Made by a program: the position numbers and the translations under genes. This document shows positions 10,318 through 20,367 of a DNA stretch of 64,000 nucleotides, piece after piece. How positions within the stretch are numbered: position 1 is the first letter of the stretch; each line of letters begins with the position of its first letter. The notes beneath the pieces are model-generated. The model made no database searches, was not told the origin of the DNA, and saw only the letters and a list, made by a program, of their open reading frames with translations. This DNA is from Thermothelomyces thermophilus ATCC 42464 (lineage: Eukaryota; Ascomycota; Sordariomycetes; Sordariales; Chaetomiaceae), in the NCBI RefSeq assembly GCF_000226095.1, contig NC_016478.1:536001-600000 (forward strand). The letters run 5' to 3'.

Positions 10318-13132
10318 TCAATCTTCCCCTGTGAGATCCAGGACCGAGACCTCGCTCTGCCGCCATGCCCGTCGGCGCGGAGCCTTGCCTTGCAGCACCC
10401 GTTCGTTGTGAGCAGCCATTATTCTGTCGGCATCCTCACGATCGACTTCGAGCGTGGTGAAGTAGCCTTCGCCGTCAAGACTAGTTCGTGGGATAAGAAT
10501 TTTGGTTTTCGTGCTCTTGTGTGCAGGCGGAACCACGGTGGCTGCACCGCCGGTGCTAACTTCGCCAGTATCCGTGCCGTCAATCGCGTCATTTTCCTCC
10601 TGTCCCTGTTTGCTTTTGCTTGAAGCATCAGGTGTGGCTATAGAGACTGCTCGAGAGCACGGCGATGCTAATCGGCAAGGTGGTGGCAGCGCGGCAAACG
10701 GATCATCGTCGCTGGAGATGTTGAAACCACCACCACCGGGAGGGGTGGGATTGCAGTCGGAGGATTCTGATGTTAAGGAACGCTTGTGCGGTGACAGAGA
10801 CACATTGTCATCTTCTGAAACGATCTCAATCTGTTGTGCGTCGTTAATGTCGCGCTTGGATTTCTCTTGGGAGGGCCTTTGGTTCTTCAACACTCGGCCA
10901 AAGCCCTTGATCGACTTTTGCGCCAGCGCTGGCCTGGTGGTGTCGCCTGCTCCGCTCTTAACCCGCTTGAACGGCCTTGCTCTTCTGGGCAGCTGCGGAG
11001 ATCCAGTCGACTGCTCCTCCTCAACTGGCTCTCCAGAATCCGACAATCGGTGCTCCCTCGGACCTGGAGACGCGTGGAACACTGACGGCGGTGAGGGATT
11101 TGTCTCCACCAAGGGACTAACCCTCTTCGCTCTTGTTGGCGTCGTCGGCGGATCGCTCACACTCGAACGAGGCACCGCAGGAGACGCCGCGGCGGCCGGG
11201 CTAGACGAGATAAGAATTGTCTCCCGGGTAGAGCTAGGTTTGGGTTGAGGTTGCGAGGTGGCAGATGGAAGAGACTTGGCGACCCTGGGACTGGCATGTA
11301 AGCTTGCGAGCGTCCAGGGATTGAGGTCCGCTGCTGGTTCGGCCTGGGAAGAGCTGGACGTCTTCTTGTACTGCTTACTTCTTCCCTTTGGCGCGGGCGG
11401 ATTGCGCTGGCTGTTAATCCTGGGAGGTGATAACGCGAGCTCTGGCTTCGGGGCGTCGTTCGTGGTGTCATTGCCTAGGTTCTTGATCACCTTGACGTAC
11501 TTATCCAATGCTCCAACTGGCATGTCCGTCTTGTTACTTTTCTGCTTCTTTGTAAGCTTCGCAGCAACCCGTTGCTCTTTTGTCCGCTGCTTCCCCTCCC
11601 AATCTTCCACTGTAAGAGGGATGCCCAGCTTGGCAAGCGCCACTGGGATCCAAGCGAGCTCTGGTTGAAGGGGATCGAAAGGTTTCCTGCCGCCAAGTTT
11701 TGATTGCTCGCCTGTAAATTCTTGTGCAGCGTCCTCGTCGAACTCGTCATCGCTGTTCAAGGCGATGCCGCTGCGGCCGAACGCCTCGACCACTTCCTCC
11801 GGCTCGTTGGCAAGGTCCAAGTTGACGATATCAGCCGGGACGAAGGATATCCGTAGCTCAGGGATTGCATCTGTGCTGAAGTGTGCTCTTTTATTTGAGA
11901 TCGCCTTCACCAGAGCTGACTCCTCTTTCTGCTTGAGTTCGAGGTCATCGGGGTGCTGCTCCGCCAATTCGTATCTCTCGAGGAGCTTTTGCACCAAAAG
12001 ACTCGGGGCGAGGACGCGGATCAACTTAATCGCCCCGATCTTGAATTCCCAGTCAAAAGTCTGGCGTGTGAATTCTCGCAACCCAACGATATCCACGTTG
12101 CCGGCGGCCAGAAACTCTCTCTTTACCCGATCAACGGCCGCCTCACGCGACACAACCGGATGGGTGTAGTACCGCAGAATCTCCATGTTTGGAAAGTCCT
12201 CCGGTATGTGCAAGGCCTTGTGGCGCGTGCGAAAGAAGCCACTCTCGTTGGTCCGCAGCTCATGCAATAGCCTTGCCTTCCAAGCCGCCAGGCCGTCCCT
12301 GTCCGCCCTCTTAATTCGGCACAGGTCCCGCCCGAAGCCAGCTCTCGCCGCCTCGCAGGCAACCTTGACGCCGCACCCGGGAACCCCTTCCGGGAGGTAA
12401 TCGCCGCCACTCATCAGCGCGACGAGCACCATACCCTCCCTGTCCAACTTGGTTGGCCCCGCCGCAATCGCGTCTGCATCAAACATGGAGACATGGGTTG
12501 GCGTTTTGGAACCCTTGGAGCCCTCGGCAGACCAATTCCGCAGCGTTTTTCGGCAGCCAAACATGATGGTGTCCACATCTTCGCTCAAAACCGCGTCGAC
12601 GATGCCCTTCTGTTGGAGCATTGCGCATTCCGCCTCTGCCTCACCGGGGGCTTCGTGAATAGTAAAACCGAAGAGACGTATCAACCTCTTTGCCATTGCA
12701 ATGGATACAGAGTCACCGCGGCCTGAGGAGCGCTTGTTACGTTTGAACGCGGGCTTATTGGGCCCATCGAAAACGAAAATCGGGCGGATTGCCAGACCGA
12801 GGAGGCGGGTGAGGCGGTAGAACAGGGTGCGGATGGCTGGGTTGGCGCCGCCTGTCATTTCGAGTCAGAACATGCGATGGGACAACATGGTGCTGGTCAG
12901 GAGAAGACAAGCACGTACCCCGGGCTGCTTGCACCTGGAATTGCCATATTGAAAAGTCAATAGCGAGCCGGAGCGGCCGGCCCGTTTGTTCGAGGGTATC
13001 GATGGCAAGTTTGCAGAGAGATATGCGGTCGCCGGGGCCAATCTCCTTGTAGATTCTGTTTTTAGAGAGAGTTAGCACGTCGATGGCCAAATCATTTCAC
13101 GCAGGAGGCTTCACCCACCCTTTGATGCCCAT
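10318..13132 (-). CDS. GEN1/YEN1-type Holliday-junction resolvase (Rad2/XPG nuclease family)
   Basis: Structure-selective endonuclease that cuts Holliday junctions and replication-fork intermediates in the nucleus. Three exons on the minus strand: 13132-13119 (only 14 nt, encoding MGIK plus two bases), 13055-12919 and 12851-10318, giving 894 aa. The 14-nt exon restores the invariant MGIKG start of the family; the next exon alone would lack it. Metal-site motifs are in order: Asp38 in LAIDFS, FDGP (Asp79), PGEAEAE (Glu121, Glu123, Glu125), LSEDVD (Asp142, Asp144) and GGDYLPEGVPGCG (Asp201) leading into the helix-hairpin-helix. A chromodomain-like segment follows (ISFVPADIV region), as in GEN1. 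The long C-terminal half is disordered, Ser/Pro/Lys-rich and ends VLDLTGED, which resembles a SUMO-interacting motif. Its start lies 515 bp from the divergent ARP gene. Confidence 0.92.
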
Positions 13133-13646
13133 TTTGAGACGCTCCGTTTGGCGCTACAACTCAATAAGAGGAGAAAAAGAAAGGAGAAGAGCAACGACTA
13201 TCGAGGCATTGTGGCAAAGGATTTGCGTAAACTGCAGAGCTACTTGGTGGTTTTTGCAGTCCACAACGAGGAGCCGTGAGATGGAAACAACAGAGGGTTG
13301 GAAGTCGGTCGTTTTGTTGACGTTACTTCCGTTTCGGGTGAACTCCGATGTGTTGTCACAGGCACCGAGGTACTGCTTTGTTGCATAAGCTACTCCACAG
13401 CAAGTAGATATGATTTTAACCGAAAGATGTACCGCGACTGGCCCCAAACGCGTAAAATCGCCAGTGAGCGACACAGTGTCGGTCTTGATTTCCATCTTCA
13501 CGTGTAAGGTGTTGCTTATGATCGATTTGTTCCACCAAATATAGGAAGAACAGTGCCTCGTGGTTGTCTTCAAACAGAAATTTCTTAACAATACTTGCTA
13601 ACTGAACTCCTCATGGAACGTTAAAACCCCAACTCTCCCCCTCACC
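13133..13646. promoter_or_regulatory. Divergent promoter region of GEN1-like and Arp-like genes
   Basis: The start codons of the minus-strand resolvase (13132) and the plus-strand actin-related protein (13647) face away from each other with 514 bp between them, so both promoters must lie here. No specific factor site is claimed. Confidence 0.55.
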
Positions 13647-15418
13647 ATGTCGGCGCCCATGGATTCAGCGCCGCTTCCGCATCGGTCGGTTGCTAATATC
13701 CGATCGCCGGCCGGAGTCGGTCATCATCACCAGACCGGGCCGTCAACACCACTCCGATCCATCCCCTCCAACTTTGGGTCACCCTCCAGCCTCCGCGCCG
13801 ACGAGGAGATCATCATCATTGAGTTTGGGACTCGAAAGCTTCAGGTTGGCTTCTCCGGAGACCCAGCTCCCCGGGGATGCGTTTGGTTCGGACCAGACCA
13901 ACAGCGCAGGGCTGGCGATTTCAGGGCCTGGCAGACGGATTACCGCTATGACTGGAGGACCGCTACCGCTGGCGGACTGTGGGGCAAGGATCATGAGCTG
14001 TGGCAGTATGACGTTCGAGGAGCTGACCTCGGTCTTGTCGGGGATAAGATCGAGAGGGCGTTGAGAGAAGCGTTCACCAAGTAGGTTGGCATACTCTAGA
14101 TCTGACGGGTCGAGTCGTTGTTGACCAGCGAGTTAGACATCTTCTCATTGACTCACGTCCACGGAGGATGGTTTGGGTCATTCCTTCCAGCCTGCCGATA
14201 CCTCTACTGTCGGCCGCCTTGGACAGCGTCTTCACTCGGTTTCAGCCGCCAAACATTTCGCTGCTCTCATCCCCGCTCGCATTGGCTGTCGGTGCTGGTG
14301 TGCGCTCAGCACTTGTAGTTGATCTCGGTTGGGCCGAGACAGTGGTCACGAGTGTTTACGAGTACCGTGAGGTAGACACCAGGAGGAGCATCCGCGGAGG
14401 CAGGATGCTTGTGGAACAGACACATAAACTACTCGCCAAACACCTACCCCAAACTCAAAGTGGACTTGACGATAGCCAGGATCATGTCGTTAGCTTCGAA
14501 GAATGCAGCGACATCACTACCCGCATGGTCTGGTGCAAGCCTCGCCGGGCCTCAAATGCCAACCGAGCCTCTTCTGACGTCTTGGCCCCTGTCCAAGAGC
14601 AGGACGAGGGAGAGCCTCAAGTCCATACCGCATCTGGAAGGACTAGTTCAGTTAAGATCCCGTTGCGGTCGTGGTTGTCACCGACCACCTTAGAGCTGCC
14701 CTTCGACGCCCTGGCCGAACCGTGCGAGGACGCCTTTTTCGATTCTCAGTATGCACCTACGAGCTTTGACGACCACGAGCTGCCCCTGCACCTCCTGGTG
14801 TATCGGAGCCTGTTGCAGTTACCGGTAGACGTCCGCGCTCTTTGCCTGTCGCGTATCATCTTTACAGGGGGATGCTCCAATGTCCTCGGCCTGCGGGGTC
14901 GGATTTTTGATGAGGTGACCCAACTCGTTCAGGAGAGAGGGTGGGACCCCGTCCGAGGGAGAGCCGTGGAACAACTGCGAACCAACCCCAATTTGAAGAG
15001 GAGAGTGTCCCGTAAAGCGTCCAGTACGTCGGCCGGTACGGCATCGCCAGGAGACGAAGACGGAAGCGAAGAACAGGACGGAATCTGGCACGACGCAGCC
15101 AACACGATACCCGAAGTAGACACCATCGAGGAGCAGCTTAAACGAAGGTATGACGAGGTCCCCCCAATACATGGCGACTTGAGGGCCATCGAGTCGCTCG
15201 GTGCCTGGAGCGGCGCGAGCTTAGTTACCCATCTCAAAGGGGCGGCAGTAGCCACCATTGACCGCGAGCTCTGGTTGCAGCATGGTGCCGCGGGGGCAAG
15301 CAGGGCGAGCGATGTGGACCACAAAACACAGAGGCAGAGCTTGGGCGCCGGTAGCCTGATCAGAAGCTCTGCGGCCCATCATACGAATTGGACCTTGGGT
15401 ATTTGGGGCGCAGTCTAA
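13647..15418 (+). CDS. Actin-related protein, Arp10/Arp11 type (RO-7-like dynactin pointed-end subunit)
   Basis: Predicted actin-fold subunit of the dynactin pointed-end complex, which supports dynein transport along microtubules. Exons 13647-14080 and 14137-15418 are joined in phase 2 across a 56-nt intron (GTAGGT donor, TTAG acceptor), giving 571 aa. After a disordered N-terminus the actin phosphate-1 strand appears as IIIIEFGTRKLQVGFSGD, followed by the conserved block HLLIDSRPRRMVWVIPS right at the exon join and ALVVDLGWAETVVTSVYE as the second phosphate loop. FTGGCSNVLGLRGRI is the actin-fold GG(C/N)S motif, and a C-terminal ESLGAWSGASL matches the actin SLGAW/SGASL region. Acidic inserts make it longer than actin (about 375 aa). 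Assignment to Arp10/Arp11 rests on this divergent pattern; another nuclear Arp is possible but less likely. Confidence 0.82.
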
Positions 15419-16808
15419 ACCACCGTCACGAAATGGTGCAGCATTGGTTGGTGTGCGATATGTTTTAGGCAGCGAGTACAGCAATGTATATACCTACGCT
15501 TCAACTACGGCGACCCTGTATGAGCCCTTGTGACTTTCAATTGGTCTTGACAGCTAGAGGGCTAGTTGTGTCAGTTGATAGTGACAGGATTGAATTTTCT
15601 CTGATCAACAGCTCGCGTTGTCTGAGTTTGACCCACGGGTTCACAACATCTCAAACGCGAGCGTGCCAGGTTTTGGACCTGCAAGTCACATCGTGGCTTT
15701 TTGGAGAGTTTTTCACTCGCACACTCGCTCCTTCCTTACTCCTTTCCTATTGTTGCTGTTTGGTTTAATGTGCCTTCCGTTGTGTCACACGCTAGTAGCG
15801 TCTGCTTCCCAACATGAGGATGGATGCCTTCCCGCAACGCGCAGCTGGATGATTAGTCGTAACTGCCAGCTTCGGTCTTAATACCCTGCCTGTGGCCTGT
15901 CATGGTCTGCGATTTTATGCCGGTCTTTGCCTTGTTTTCCTTTCTCCTCTTCTGTCAAGCACCATCACCGTGTCATATTGCATCTCCGCCCTTCTTTTTG
16001 TTCTCTCTCCAACTCCTTCTATCCAGAGCCGGGAATCGCGACCTAGCTTTTTGCTACACTTCACACCTGTCACTCTTGCAAGCTCCAGTTTCTGGGAGGT
16101 TTCAATCATCCTGCCGTGTCCTTCTTCTCCACAAAACGTTGCCTGCCACCTAAACTTCGTCACCTGGGTGTTTTCACTGGGACATCTCCAGCCTCGAGTG
16201 CGGGACGCACCAAGTGAATCGCTCATCGTTGTCCCACACTGTCAAGCTTGAGCTCTAATACTGGCGGTAAGTGGTCCCAAAATACCAGTCCTTTACTACA
16301 TTTGGCCCTGGAAACACGTCGGATGCCACACACAACCCTCATTGCGCGACCCCTTCCCCTTCCCCCTCCCTGATCCATTACTTGCACCGTTCGTCAAATC
16401 ATGAGGCAAAGTCCAATCAGCAAGCGTGCTCGGCGCTTGCTCAAAGAGTTGAAGGAACTACAAGACGAAGATTGCTCCATCACTCCCTCAACTGTCTTCG
16501 CAATCAAACATCTTCTTCAACTGCACAGTCGCTGCAGATTCATCGAAGTCAAAATCGACTCTTTGACAGCAAACAGTTCCCTTGATTTCCACCGCTCCCT
16601 TCTGCCAGAGTTCATTGTATCACAACTTGAAGAGCAGAAGCTGACAGACCGTGACAGCGAGAGAGTCTCTGTGCCGCCCATCGTCGCCTTTGTCGTTCAG
16701 TCACTGCCCTCACCGTCGAGTTGCGACAGGTCGTATCCCACCTTGTTTCGCTGGCACTACACACCACGGCACCGCACGTACTACGTTTTTGCCCATATCA
16801 ATCACGAT
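15419..16808. other. Intergenic region and leader upstream of the disordered protein gene
   Basis: About 1.4 kb. Pyrimidine-rich stretches (about 15700-16000) look like promoter or leader. An in-frame open stretch from an ATG at 16401 to 16808 could extend the next gene by 136 codons (see that entry). Confidence 0.5.
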
Positions 16809-19679
16809 ATGGCTCGCCGAACTTACACTCTCACCGAGCTCTTGGGTCTTCGCACCAATAGGGTCCCAAATGAGGTCCTGGCCATGGCTAACGACCCTGA
16901 AATCGGTACAGTTACCCGCACCCACTGCTTCTCCTTCCTGGAAATATGTCTGACATGGTCATATCAGCCGATATTCTTTGTCGTTCTAAAAGTGAATCGT
17001 CTTCGGCCAGCTGCAGACCTCCGACCAGCAGACACAAGGATGACTCGTCTGTAACCTCAGACGAGCTTGTATTCAAGGGAACCGTGAGCCGCCGTATGGG
17101 TCGCGACTTCGCCCGTGAAGCTTCACAAAATTCTATTCGCGGTTTGTCTCGGGAGATCCCTCGCGGCGCTGTTCAAGCCGTGGGCCCTGAGTCTGCTCAA
17201 AACCCTCCACACCCAATGGAGTGGAAGTACCGAGGCCGGAGCGATACAGAGGCTACAACTGCAGAGCCTATTCCTGCACCTACAGGTGTCTCGGCTCAGC
17301 GAGACGAAGGTTTCCAGCGCTTCTACAAGGCTGTCGTGTCTCCTACGCATGTCCGTGTCACTGCTGGCGGCCGAATCGTGCCAAATACCCGCGGCCCGCC
17401 GTCGCCCACAACCAAGCGAGCGAACGACAACAGTATCATGGACAGCCATGGCTTGTCTGACAAGGCAGCAATCAGCCAGCCACCAACAGCCCCTGTTAGT
17501 CTTAGCCAAGCAGTCCCGATTGTCTCCCCACTTGTCACCGGATATCCGTCTGGCTTCCAACCTCTTCAAACTCCAGTCTCGTTTGTGCCCATGACTTTGG
17601 GAGCGCATCTGCACCCAGGCTTTCCCTTCCCTCAAGGTGCTGTGAGCCCTGCGTCCATGGCACCATTCATCCCTGCCAGCGCTCTGAAAGATCTGCACAG
17701 CACAAAGGCGACGGAGGACGACAAGCAGAGCAAGACCAAGACATCACTTTCCGAGCCATTCTACTACAACGGTCAGCTCATATGTCCCGTTGGAACGTTC
17801 CCTGGCCCCTTGGGCAGCCCGGTGGTCCCCGTCCACATGGTTGGCATTCCCCAAGGTGTTGCACCGCAGCTTCCTGGCAACTACATGCAACCACAGTCCA
17901 CTCAGGCCAGTTCGGCCGCCACGGGGTCGTCTTACGTGACCTCCAACCAGAGCCTCTCAGGCCTTCCATCTGTTGTTAACCACATTGTCCCAGCTAATGC
18001 CAACTTCAGTGGAAACACAGCTCCGCCGATCTCGTCAATTAGACCCAGCGACATTACAAAGAAGCAGATTGGTTCGTTCAAACAGAATCTCAAGTACCAC
18101 GAGGATCAGCTGCAGTACAATCGTCACCAGATTGATGAGAAGGATATGGAGCAGAGGATCCAAATCATCAAGGGCCACATCCAAAGGTTTGAGCAGACAT
18201 TGAAGACCCAACTTGAATACGAGGAAGCGCATTTCAAGGCCACCCAGGGAAAGAACAACGGAGTACCCGCCCAAGCCGGCATGGCCGTCGAGGAGAACAA
18301 AGCTCAGCCTCAGCCGCCTACCTTGACTGTGCCACTTGGTTACGGGGCTCCGGGCATCAAGAAGGAACCAGATGAAGCAATCAACCAGGGGGTTGCGCTG
18401 GCCACTCATGGTACTACTATCAATGTCGACCAAAGCGGAAAACCCTTGCATAAGAGTCACGTCGAGCTGGCCTCCACGGGAATCAGCAGCAAACCAAACG
18501 CTGCAGGTCTCCCCAACGAGGCCGCAACGGCTCCTATTTTCCAGCCTTCTGGCTATGCCTCGACCTGGATAGGCAGTAAATATGCTAGGGAAATGAAGGC
18601 ATGCGAAGAAGCAGACAAGAGGATCCACGCGCTAGGAGTCGAGAACACTGAAAGCCTCTGTGAGGGCGAACAGCGCTCTGTGTCCCAACCATTCTCTGCC
18701 TCTATGGCCGCGGCAGCTCACTCCGAGAGCAGCCTCCATGGCTCTGACGAACGGGGACGATCCGGCAGCAACAGTACCAAACCTCAATCTGGCTATGGCG
18801 TGCCGTACTTGCTCGGGACGCTTCCCAAGGGTGTCAATCCTCGTACTGCCCGAGATCAGGATTACGTGTACAAACGCCCGTTGACTGAAGAGGAGCGCCG
18901 TGCCCGCTTTTTGTACTGGGGCAAGGCACCCAAGTCTGCCGTTCGGGGCCTGCCCAAGTACGACGGGAAGCACTTCTATCCGCCCTCGCCCATCAAGGAG
19001 CCTTCTGCTGAGCAAGCTCAGGACTCTAGCTGCCGCACAACCGACTCTGACGGGGACCCTTTCCGTCCCATGACCCCGGTTCAGCGGGTCAATATCAAAG
19101 GAGTGTCGGTCAGCGAGGACAACTGCGTCTCGGCAAGACTTACAAGGACAATCTCGTTTGAGACTCAGGTCAACGGCGGCTCTGAAGACTTTACCGGTGG
19201 GGCGCCTCTTAAGTGCGAAAACAGCCTGGATGCCGCCTCTGTTGGGCAATCTGACCGACGCTGGGACAATACAAGGTATGCATTGCGTCTGGACTCAACC
19301 AATTTGCGCCGTCAAGCTACTGACAATAGTACGCAGCGCCAAGCTTTGGCAGGCGGTGCTGAGGAAGGGGGCTACCAGCAGCGCGCTGTCGTCAACTACG
19401 GCCCAAGGCTTTTTGCCGCACTACACTGGCAACGCTGCAGCATCCTTGACTCCCTCGCTGAGCACCAATCAGATATCGTCAACTAGAGATATCTCCTCAG
19501 GGAAATTGTCCGACGTCCAAGATCTGAGCGAGAACAGTGGACCCGCACCCTCGAACGTTCCAGAGAAGCGCAGAGAGAATTGCCCTCCGAGCGGCGTGAG
19601 CTCCCTGGAGGATCAGTTCAAGCACCTTGCTGTCGATGACGCTACTCGGCGCGAGATGGCTCCCGCCTTTAGCATGTGA
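16809..19679 (+). CDS. Large disordered protein with an N-terminal eIF4E-binding-type motif, function unknown
   Basis: Exons 16809-16905, 16968-19275 and 19337-19679 (introns of 62 and 61 nt, phases 1 and 2) give 915 aa. The last join switches frame to reach the C-terminus QFKHLAVDDATRREMAPAFSM. At the very N-terminus MARRTYTLTELLGLR contains Tyr6-x4-Leu11-Leu12, the YxxxxL-hydrophobic consensus by which 4E-BP, eIF4G and Eap1-type proteins bind eIF4E. Further on are a proline/serine-rich stretch, FYYNGQLICPVG, a helical or coiled-coil block (KKQIGSFKQNLKYHEDQLQ onward, about 60 residues) and a C-terminal conserved-looking block (GVPYLLGTLPKGVNPRTARD). An upstream in-frame ATG at 16401 would add 136 residues; I prefer 16809 because the motif then sits at the terminus and the upstream stretch looks like leader. 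I do not recognise a named family. Confidence 0.75.
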
Positions 19680-20367
19680 GAAACTGGGTATTGATGGTTG
19701 AATTGCTAGCGGATGTCGCCCTCATAATATGTTATGGAACTGGTGGGGAGCTCGGTCATGAGAGTGTTAGGTGTTCTTTCACTTTTCTTCGTTTATTTTT
19801 CTTTTCCTATTCAAAATATGTCATTACTTAGGCACTCTCCGGCCTAATGTTCGATGATGATGGTGCCGATTAAGCTCGGGAGACCAGGAGCATGTTATAC
19901 AAAGGGCAGCTTACTACCAGATGATGTAGAATATGGCTTTTATAAAACACAAGGAGTATACCATTCAGAATGACAAGTAATGATGGTTTGTGACTGTGAT
20001 GCTTTTGGTAATGTATCTGATGCATGAAACAAAACAAACACCTCAAGAGTAGCGCGAGGTTACAACCATGGCAGGGCAAAATGGTGTACCCGTACCTGAT
20101 CCATCTGCGGGTGATCTCTGCAAAACAGGGCTTCGTGGCTAAGCGCTCTTTTTCTAGCATGTAATGACAGAAAGGCCGGTTTTGATGCTCCATGGGCATT
20201 CGATTCGGAACAAAGACTCCAGACACCTTTATCCAATGCTTTTCTCACAACCTATTTCACAGCCAGCGCACAGCGCCGACGCCAGCCCCGGGTCCAATAC
20301 GGTGCAAGTAAAGTGCATGGGTGCATATGTGCCATCCCCGGGCAGGAGGAAGCGATGGGAAGCGGGC
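19680..20367. other. Convergent 3' flanks
   Basis: Between the stop codons of the disordered protein (+) and the membrane protein (-). AT-richer than the neighbouring genes, consistent with 3' UTRs. No gene seen. Confidence 0.55.
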
